Source: Acidobacteriota bacterium (GTDB lineage Bacteria; Acidobacteriota; Terriglobia; Terriglobales; Acidobacteriaceae). Taken from it: DNA of 7,244 nucleotides. Location: contig JAJZIF010000193.1 in assembly GCA_021810735.1 (NCBI GenBank), positions 1-7,244 of the forward strand. The letters are read 5' to 3'. Position 1 is the stretch's first letter; every line of letters starts with the position of its first letter. The notes below the pieces were generated by a model that searched no databases, had not been told where the DNA came from, and saw only the letters and a list, made by a program, of their open reading frames with translations. The position numbers and the translations under genes were made by a program. Positions 1-5,425 of this stretch are shown here, in pieces.

Positions 1-1
1 A

Positions 2-739
2 AATACGAATGGCAATATGAGCTACGAAGCCCTCAGCCTGAAGTATCAACACCAGTTTTCACAAGGGTTGACGATTCTCGCCAACTACACATACTCAAAA
101 ACGCTCAGCGATTCCTGGGAAACTGCAACGGCCACGGTGAGCCAAATTGCTACCTGCCGGCGTTGCGATAAAGGGCCAGTCTCATACGACATACCACAGC
201 AGTTTATAGTCTCTGCGATCTACGAACTGCCATTCGGACGTGGGCGCATGCTCGGCAACAATATGCCGCGTGCCGCCGATTTGTTTCTGGGTGGTTGGCG
301 AATAGGCGATATCACAACTTTTTCCACAGGATCGGCATTCACGGTGACGTCTCCAAATAATACAGGAGCACCCTTTACACAGGTTCGTGCGAATCGCTTG
401 TGCAATGGAAAAGACAGTCACTTCAGCGGCAATCTCAGGTCCAATGGATTCATCGATTTCAATACCGCCTGCTTCGCCACGCCGGCTCCTGGTTATTTCG
501 GAACTTCTCCACGGGGTGTTCTCTTCGGGCCGGGGACGGACAACTCAGACATGAGCATTGCCAAGCTAGTACCGCTTACGAATAAATTTAACTTTGAATT
601 GCGGGGAGAGTTTTTCAACACATTTAACCACGCGAACTTTGGACTTCCTGACAGTAATACAGGCGACGTGACTTTTGGTCGTGTATCTTCCGCGGCAGAT
701 CCACGTTTGATCCAGGTAGCAGGCAGGATAATCTGGTAG
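2..739 (+). CDS. TonB-dependent receptor (Oar-like, Acidobacteriota type), C-terminal part, 5' end outside window
   Basis: This is the end of an outer-membrane beta-barrel receptor that would take up a large substrate using TonB energy. The frame is open to the left edge, and the first Met (base 17) sits inside a conserved strand, so it is not the real start. Visible hallmarks are the strand pattern around YEALSLKYQHQFSQG and LANYTYSKTLSDS, then DIPQQFIVSAIYELPFGRGR, GGWRIGDITTFSTGSAFT, and near the end LRGEFFNTFNHANFG followed by FGRVSSAADPRLIQVAGRIIW. These match the barrel end of the long (about 1000 residue or more) receptors with an N-terminal carboxypeptidase-regulatory-like domain that are abundant in Acidobacteriota. 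The last residue is aromatic (Trp), as expected for a BAM-recognised barrel. The plug, TonB box and signal peptide lie outside the window. It precedes two sulfatases in the same direction, which suggests, as inference, a sulfated ligand. Confidence 0.88.
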   Translation, partial: NTNGNMSYEALSLKYQHQFSQGLTILANYTYSKTLSDSWETATATVSQIATCRRCDKGPVSYDIPQQFIVSAIYELPFGRGRMLGNNMPRAADLFLGGWRIGDITTFSTGSAFTVTSPNNTGAPFTQVRANRLCNGKDSHFSGNLRSNGFIDFNTACFATPAPGYFGTSPRGVLFGPGTDNSDMSIAKLVPLTNKFNFELRGEFFNTFNHANFGLPDSNTGDVTFGRVSSAADPRLIQVAGRIIW

Positions 740-742
740 GTG

Positions 743-765
743 TTATCGATAATCCGTCAATTATC
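743..765. repeat. Perfect 10-bp palindrome TTATCGATAA with a nearby TTATC half-site
   Basis: Just after the receptor stop codon, bases 743-752 read TTATCGATAA, which equals its own reverse complement. A further TTATC lies at 761-765, and GATAAT (748-753) can pair with ATTATC (760-765) across a 6-nt loop. It could be an operator, or a weak AT-rich stem at the end of the receptor transcript. There is no T-run, so it is not a standard terminator. A chance palindrome in AT-rich spacer is quite possible. Confidence 0.25.
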
Positions 766-779
766 AGAGGGAAACATAG

Positions 780-908
780 ATGCCTGTCATAATCCAGAAA
801 GCAAGGGTGCGAGTCGGAGCAGATGCCCTATATCGAACTCAGAACTCGTCTCAGTATCAGCAGCATGAGGTGGTGAATACATGGATTACTCAAGAAGAAG
901 CTTTTTAG
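780..908 (+). CDS. Possible 42-residue leader or overlapping small ORF upstream of the first sulfatase
   Basis: An ATG at 780 opens a 42-codon frame ending with TAG at 906-908. It is preceded by AGAGGG at 766-771, eight bases from the ATG, a textbook Shine-Dalgarno arrangement. The frame runs through the ribosome-binding site of the sulfatase and overlaps its first 28 bases in a different frame, so translation of the two could be coupled. The product (starting MPVIIQKARVRVGADALYRT) is polar in its second half, has no signal peptide or membrane segment, and matches no family I recognise. The ribosome-binding site and overlap are seen; expression and function are unknown. It may equally be a chance frame in a 141-bp spacer. 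Confidence 0.22.
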   Translation: MPVIIQKARVRVGADALYRTQNSSQYQQHEVVNTWITQEEAF

Positions 909-2329
909 AACTAGCATCCATTGCCGCAGCTTCCAAGATGATGCCCGCCTCGAAATCGGCTAGTGAGCGCAAGCAGCCTAACATTCTGTTCATGCTGGGC
1001 GATGATCATAGATGGGATGCGCTGGGATGCATGGGAAATAAAGTTATCCAAACCCCACATCTTGATAATCTCGCGCGAAATGGAATTATTTTCGATAATC
1101 ATTTCACGACAACACCTATCTGTTGTGCAAGTCGTGCAAGTATCATGCTGAGTCAGTACGCGGGCACGACTGGAATTTACGACTTCGCTACACCGCTGAA
1201 CCCAGATCAGATCCAGCAGACCTACTGGATGAAATTGAAGCAGGCCGGATACCAGATTGGCTTCATCGGAAAGTTCGGTGTTGGCAATACGATGCCGAGC
1301 GAGGCATTCGATTATTGGAAAGGATTTCCTGGGCAAGGAAATTATTTCCCGGAGGGTCCAAATGGGCCTCATTTGACAAATATCATGCGCGATCAAGCAA
1401 ACGAATTCATCCAGAACGCACCAAGAGATAAACCATTCTGTTTATCGATCAGCTTCAAAGCACCTCATGTACAAGATCAAGATCCAAGACAATACTTGCC
1501 TTCCAGGAATACCCTTTCCCTGTATAAAGATGTAAGTATTCCGCCTCACGGACGTGCCGGAACGAACGATATCGATCGGTTTCCACTAGCCATTCAACAC
1601 TCCGAAAATAGGCACAGATGGGGCGTTAGGTTTGCAACGCCAGATATATATCAAGCATCGATGAAGGGTTACTATCGCCTGATTAGCGGAATTGATGCTG
1701 CTGTAGCGTCCATACGTGAAACTCTAGGCCAGCAAGGATTAGCTGAGAATACGATCATCGTATATTCAGCAGATCACGGAATATTCAATGGCGAGCATGG
1801 CATGGCGGGTAAATGGTACGCGCATGAAGAATCGATACGAATGCCACTTATCATATACGATCCACGCTTACCGGAGAATGCTCGCGGTCGGCGTAGACAA
1901 GCGATGACACTGAATATCGACCTGCATCCGACACTTCTAGAAATGGCAGGCCTGAATCCACCGGAGTCAACGCAGGGGCAAAGCCTGATTAAACTTCTCC
2001 AAGAGGATCATCCCAATTTTAGACCAGCATTTTTCATCGAACATCATTTCCCATATAGAGGATGGATTCCATCGAGTGAAGGTATTCGAACAAAAAGATG
2101 GAAATATATAGTCTACACAGACGATGCAGCCCCCTACGAAGAGCTTTACGATCTCACGAATGATCCGTTCGAGACCCGGAACCTCATCGGCCAGGCTCAA
2201 TACTCCCGTCAACAGAGTGCGTTGACCAGTTACAGGAAGATATGGAGAGATAGTTTGCACAAAGCAAACGGACACTGGATGGAACCGATTGACCAGAAAG
2301 ATATTCAACAATTAGACCTAACGGCATAA
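881..2329 (+). CDS. Tat-exported sulfatase (family S1 type, CxAxR active site)
   Basis: This protein hydrolyses sulfate esters, probably in the periplasm, using a formylglycine made from an active-site Cys. It has 482 residues, a normal length. The N-terminus carries a twin-arginine signal, SRRSFLEL at residues 4-11, followed by an Ala/Ser-rich stretch. The core opens with PNILFMLGDDHRWDALG (residues 33-49; metal ligands Asp41, Asp42). The formylglycine motif is C81-C-A-S-R85, with Ala where most sulfatases have Pro. GKFGVG (130-135) stands where many have GKWHLG, so Lys131 is kept but the usual His is Gly. ADHG (297-300, Asp298/His299) and GK311W complete the metal and sulfate site. The C-terminus has the usual SEGIRTKRWKYI and EELYDLTNDPFETRNL. 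The start is set by GAGGTG at 867-872, eight bases before the ATG. From memory, relatives share CxASR and GKxGVG, so these look like subfamily traits rather than damage. The substrate cannot be told. Confidence 0.93.
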   Translation: MDYSRRSFLELASIAAASKMMPASKSASERKQPNILFMLGDDHRWDALGCMGNKVIQTPHLDNLARNGIIFDNHFTTTPICCASRASIMLSQYAGTTGIYDFATPLNPDQIQQTYWMKLKQAGYQIGFIGKFGVGNTMPSEAFDYWKGFPGQGNYFPEGPNGPHLTNIMRDQANEFIQNAPRDKPFCLSISFKAPHVQDQDPRQYLPSRNTLSLYKDVSIPPHGRAGTNDIDRFPLAIQHSENRHRWGVRFATPDIYQASMKGYYRLISGIDAAVASIRETLGQQGLAENTIIVYSADHGIFNGEHGMAGKWYAHEESIRMPLIIYDPRLPENARGRRRQAMTLNIDLHPTLLEMAGLNPPESTQGQSLIKLLQEDHPNFRPAFFIEHHFPYRGWIPSSEGIRTKRWKYIVYTDDAAPYEELYDLTNDPFETRNLIGQAQYSRQQSALTSYRKIWRDSLHKANGHWMEPIDQKDIQQLDLTA

Positions 2330-2491
2330 GTATTGACGGAAGCGTGCATTGAGCATGCCATGATTCAACAGTTTTATTCAGGATTTCAGAGAAATGAGTT
2401 TCAGAGCAGTGCGTTGGCAATGGGACGCCAGCCAAGTTAGTTCAACAGCAAGCGATAATTCAGCAATTGTCGGAAAGACTGGATTTACAAA

Positions 2492-4111
2492 ATGAAGGAC
2501 ATTGACAGACGATCCGCCTTAAAATTGATGGCCGGAGCCTCCGGCTTGTTCTCGCCTTCTAAGTTTAGGGTGCAGGCGCAGTCGGTCAAGAAATCACCGG
2601 ATAAGCCGAATGTTCTTTTTTTGATGGTCGATCAGCAGCGGTTCGACACCATCGCCGCGCTCGGCAACAGAACCATCTACACGCCCCATCTGGATCGTCT
2701 CGTGGATCGCGGATTGGCATTCACCAATACGTATTCCCCCTGTCCGGTGTGTGTGCCCGCGCGGTATTGCATCCGAACCGGTTGTAAACCGCCGACAACC
2801 AGTATCTTCTGCAACGAGCGAGCGCACCCCACCCCGAATCAGGCGCCGACGATGACAGGTCGATGTGGGCCATATTTGGCCCAAACCATGAAGAATATGG
2901 GCTACCGTACGTTTGGGATCGGGAAATTCCACACGATCCCGTGGGATGAGGAGCTGGGCTACGATGTGCACCTGCACAGTGAAGAGTTATACAGCACTCC
3001 CGACCAGCGCAAGCGAGACTCTTATGCTTCCTGGATTGCGACCCAACATCCCGAATTCAACTTCATTGAGGGCTTGATGGGAGAGCGCACAGAGATGTAC
3101 TACATGCCTCAGATGAGCCCGATGCCCGCAGCCGTAACAGTCGAGGGATGGGTCGCGACTCAAGCTGTCGACCAGATCGGTCAGCAGGATAATCGGCCAT
3201 ACTTCGGCTTCGTATCGTTCATCGGTCCACATCCTCCATTTGCGCCGCCGATTCCATTCAACCGTTTGTATGATCCAGACCGCATGCCCAATCCAGTTGT
3301 AGGAGACCTGGAAAACGACTTCATGGATGAACAAATCCCTTTCATGAACTATGAGGTTTGGGCAGACGATATCGGAAAGTCCCATGCACGCGTTTTAAAG
3401 GCCCGTTATTACGGCGAGATCACCTACATCGATTCCTGCATAGGGCGCATTCTGGATGCGGTCGAGCGGCGCGGAGATGCGGAAAATACTGTGATCTGTT
3501 TCTTCGCTGACCATGGGGACCACCTGGGCGATCATCACGGCTGGCAAAAGGAGAGCTTTTTTGAAGCATCCTGCCATGTACCGCTCCTTGTCAGTTGGCC
3601 TGCGCGACTTCCCGCAGCTCACCGCCGAAACGATTTGGCCTGTCTTACTGACCTCTTTGGAATCGCTACCGGCGCCGCCGGCCACCAGGAGCTGCGGCAA
3701 GGCAACGACATCCTCGGCGTTACCGCTGGGACTCCTCAAGAACGGCATGATTTGGTCTGCTTCTATGGAGATCCAGGAAGCAGGCAGTTCAAGGTGATGG
3801 TCCGCTTCGAGCAGTGGAAGTATATTTTCATGGCCAATGGCGGACGCGAGCAGTTATTCCACCTCCAGGATGATCCAAACGAGTTGACTAACGTAGCCCA
3901 GATTCGCAGCGAGGTCAAACAGCAGCTTTACAACAAGGCACTGGCGGCATGCCAAATGCCAGAATTGGGAGCCGTGCTGGACGGCAATGGCCTCCGGAAG
4001 CTCTCGTTTCAAGCGAGGCCGCTGCGGCGCATTTATCAGTTCGACAGGTCGCGCGGCATCACCGGTTTCCCGAACAAACCGGAAGACGTTTTGAAGCACT
4101 GGCATTCCTAA
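2492..4111 (+). CDS. Tat-exported sulfatase (family S1 type, CxPxR active site)
   Basis: This is a second sulfate-ester hydrolase, 539 residues. A Tat-type signal, DRRSALKL (residues 5-12), is followed by a short hydrophobic run and a possible cleavage site after VQA29. The core begins PNVLFLMVDQQRFDTIA (39-55; Asp47 as metal ligand). The formylglycine motif is the classical C87-V-P-A-R91 (Cys codon at 2750-2752), inside an unusually Cys-rich stretch (Cys84, 87, 93, 98, 107). GKFH (144-147) keeps both Lys and His. FADHGDHLGDHHGWQK (338-353) supplies Asp340, His341 and Lys353. EQWKYIF and LFHLQDDPNELTN (440-467) are the usual C-terminal sulfatase elements, followed by about 70 extra residues. 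The ATG follows only a weak GGA at 2481-2483, and an in-frame stop lies just upstream at 2456-2458. A 162-bp spacer separates it from the first sulfatase; they could be co-transcribed. The two proteins are too different to be a recent duplication. The substrate is unknown. Confidence 0.94.
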   Translation: MKDIDRRSALKLMAGASGLFSPSKFRVQAQSVKKSPDKPNVLFLMVDQQRFDTIAALGNRTIYTPHLDRLVDRGLAFTNTYSPCPVCVPARYCIRTGCKPPTTSIFCNERAHPTPNQAPTMTGRCGPYLAQTMKNMGYRTFGIGKFHTIPWDEELGYDVHLHSEELYSTPDQRKRDSYASWIATQHPEFNFIEGLMGERTEMYYMPQMSPMPAAVTVEGWVATQAVDQIGQQDNRPYFGFVSFIGPHPPFAPPIPFNRLYDPDRMPNPVVGDLENDFMDEQIPFMNYEVWADDIGKSHARVLKARYYGEITYIDSCIGRILDAVERRGDAENTVICFFADHGDHLGDHHGWQKESFFEASCHVPLLVSWPARLPAAHRRNDLACLTDLFGIATGAAGHQELRQGNDILGVTAGTPQERHDLVCFYGDPGSRQFKVMVRFEQWKYIFMANGGREQLFHLQDDPNELTNVAQIRSEVKQQLYNKALAACQMPELGAVLDGNGLRKLSFQARPLRRIYQFDRSRGITGFPNKPEDVLKHWHS

Positions 4112-4391
4112 TTCGGCTTACCTATCAACCTGAAACCGGCGTGAAGATTACGATTTCAGACCTTGATCGGCTTCAGTCGGTGAGTCTTGCGCAGGATGTC
4201 ATTGGCCATATTTTGTACCAGGGGCTATTCTCGGAGGTGCAGAACCGGACGGTTCTGCGGACGAGTCAGTTCGCCCAGCAGCAGGAACAGTTTTCTTTAC
4301 GCCGGAGGTAGGCGCAATGTCACCCTGCGGCGTGGACAACGAAACCCACTTGGCCAGCGAAGTGCAATTTTAATATCGGAAAAGGGCTGAC
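4112..4391. other. 280-bp intergenic stretch with no convincing gene
   Basis: Between the second sulfatase and the pRiA4b-like gene I see no recognisable gene on either strand. Two frames are open on the plus strand: one from a GTG at 4141 to a stop at 4309-4311 (56 residues), the other ending at 4388-4390. Neither has a good ribosome-binding site or a family I know, and they overlap each other, so neither is called. The stretch contains the stem-loop at 4239-4258. The ribosome-binding site of the next gene (GGAAAAGGG, 4378-4386) lies at its right end. It could be decayed coding sequence or a long untranslated region. Confidence 0.5.
4239..4258. terminator. Perfect 8-bp stem-loop, possible terminator or RNA element
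   Basis: GCAGAACC (4239-4246) is the exact reverse complement of GGTTCTGC (4251-4258), with a GGAC tetraloop between; a T-G wobble could add one more pair. It lies 127 bp after the second sulfatase stop and 133 bp before the next start codon. No T-run follows on either strand, so this is not a classical intrinsic terminator. It could be a U-tail-less terminator, an mRNA 3'-end stabiliser or a protein-binding site. The structure is seen; the role is inferred. Confidence 0.35.
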
Positions 4392-5039
4392 ATGGCAACG
4401 AAGAAGATCGCGAGTTCTCAGGCCGGGGTCCCCAGCGACAGGTCTTCGTCGCCGGGGTGGAAAGACATCTATCAGATCAAGGTCACTCTGCTTGGCACCA
4501 AACCGCCCATCTGGCGCCGCCTGCTGGTTCCCGCAGTCATGACGCTGGCGCAGTTGCACGATGTAGTGCAAGCCTCAATGGGGTGGCAGGGCGGCCATAT
4601 GCACGAGTTCCGTGCCGGCAAACGATACTTCGGCAAGCCAGACCCCGAATATCGGAACATGGGGATGGATCCGGTCGAAAACGAGCGAACAGTGCGTCTT
4701 TCCGAGGTGCTGCCGAGGACTGGCGCCAAGCTTATCTATACCTATGATCTCGGCGATAGCTGGGAGCACGCCATCGTCCTGGAGAAGCAACTTCCAGTTG
4801 ATCCGAGTACGAAGTATCCGGTCTGCACCGATGGTCGGCTTGCCTGTCCGCCGGAAGACTGTGGGGGCATCCCTGGATTTTACGATCTCGTTGAGGCCAT
4901 CGCTGACCCCAAACACAAACAGCACCAGGAACTGAGAAACTGGCTCGGCTATGACTTCGACCCGCTGGCCTTCTCGATCGACAGCGTCAACCAGATGCTC
5001 TTACCCGCTCGTCGTCGCGGCAAAGCCTCCAGGAATTAA
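4392..5039 (+). CDS. Plasmid pRiA4b ORF-3-like domain protein
   Basis: This 215-residue soluble protein consists almost wholly of one pRiA4b ORF-3-like domain (PF07929 type), named after an Agrobacterium Ri-plasmid gene and still without an established biochemical role. Family hallmarks occur in order: IYQIKVTLLGTKPPIWRR (residues 26-43), LAQLHDVVQASMGW (52-65), GHMHEFRAGKRYFGKPD (68-84), LIYTYDLGDSWEHAIVLEK (114-132), YPVCTDGRLACPPEDCGG (142-159), GFYDLVEAIADPKH (162-175) and GYDFDPLAFSIDSVNQML (186-203). A Ser/Lys-rich 24-residue head and a basic tail (ARRRGKASRN) flank the domain. There is no signal peptide or membrane segment, so it is cytoplasmic. AAAGGG at 4381-4386, five bases before the ATG, supports the start. 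It appears to be its own unit: 280 bp after the sulfatase, with the next gene convergent. The family is often found on plasmids and in variable chromosomal regions, but its presence does not prove mobility here. Confidence 0.93.
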   Translation: MATKKIASSQAGVPSDRSSSPGWKDIYQIKVTLLGTKPPIWRRLLVPAVMTLAQLHDVVQASMGWQGGHMHEFRAGKRYFGKPDPEYRNMGMDPVENERTVRLSEVLPRTGAKLIYTYDLGDSWEHAIVLEKQLPVDPSTKYPVCTDGRLACPPEDCGGIPGFYDLVEAIADPKHKQHQELRNWLGYDFDPLAFSIDSVNQMLLPARRRGKASRN

Positions 5040-5425
5040 ACCGGTATCTTGGACAACGCGCGCACTTGCCGAAACCACATGATCGCCCGGCTGGAGCGCG
5101 TGCGCACCATCAGCCACAATTTTGATATGGCGTCGGCGATGACATGGATGAACTGCTGGCAAAATACGTCCGCAACTAACTGATCCTCGCAGCCGGTTCA
5201 CTCTCTCACAGACATGCTACGCAGCCTTGCCGAAAACTCACGATGTAGTCAGGCACTCGCTCCCATCCAGGGAGCGACAACTCACTCCAATCAATTGTTT
5301 GCCCGCAGTTTTACGCCCTTTCCCCGCAGGAAGATCCGTCAGACGCCCGCGTAACCGAGAGGAAGCTAACGGCCGCGAGGAAGAGGCAAACATACCGCCT
5401 TCGTATCGCAATATTCAAATTCGGC
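5040..5425. other. 386-bp convergent intergenic region
   Basis: This stretch separates the ends of the pRiA4b-like gene (plus) and aceE (minus). I see no gene I can support. A 34-codon frame at 5079-5183 has no ribosome-binding site. In another frame, 5126-5179 reads YGVGDDMDELLAKYVRN and then stops, which looks protein-like but follows an immediate in-frame stop at 5123-5125; it could be a fragment of a decayed gene. From 5227 a plus-strand frame continues into the aceE coding region, but it is Arg/Pro-rich and looks like a shadow. The stem-loop at 5257-5277 is the only clear structure. No tRNA or repeat array was seen. Confidence 0.45.
5257..5277. terminator. Perfect 8-bp stem-loop between convergent genes, possible bidirectional terminator
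   Basis: TCGCTCCC (5257-5264) and GGGAGCGA (5270-5277) are exact reverse complements around a 5-nt loop, ATCCA. Six of eight pairs are G-C, so it is stable on either strand. It lies between two convergent genes, 217 bp after the pRiA4b-like stop and 148 bp after the aceE stop, where a two-way terminator is expected. Neither side has the T-run of a classical intrinsic terminator, so the role is inferred from position and structure. Confidence 0.4.

Noticed and set aside
17..19. ATG at 17 as the start of the receptor gene
   Set aside because: It falls inside a conserved beta-barrel strand, the frame is open to the edge, and the protein would lack signal peptide, plug and most of the barrel.
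2414..2435. TTGGC ... GCCAA 5-bp inverted repeat with a 12-nt loop
   Set aside because: Stem too short and loop too long to stand out from chance.
2360..2440. 26-codon frame between the two sulfatases
   Set aside because: There is no ribosome-binding site, it is very short, and its product is unremarkable.
881..4111. The two sulfatases as a recent tandem duplication
   Set aside because: They differ in active-site motif, GKxH block, length, C-terminus and base composition; only general family motifs are shared.
3949..4311. Plus-strand 120-codon frame running out of the second sulfatase into the gap
   Set aside because: Its first 160 bases overlap the sulfatase in another frame, and the rest shows no family resemblance or start signal.
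4350..4376. Possible sigma-70 promoter (TTGGCC, 15 bp, TAATAT) before the pRiA4b-like gene
   Set aside because: The spacer is too short, the -35 match is weak, and the predicted transcript start would fall at the ribosome-binding site.
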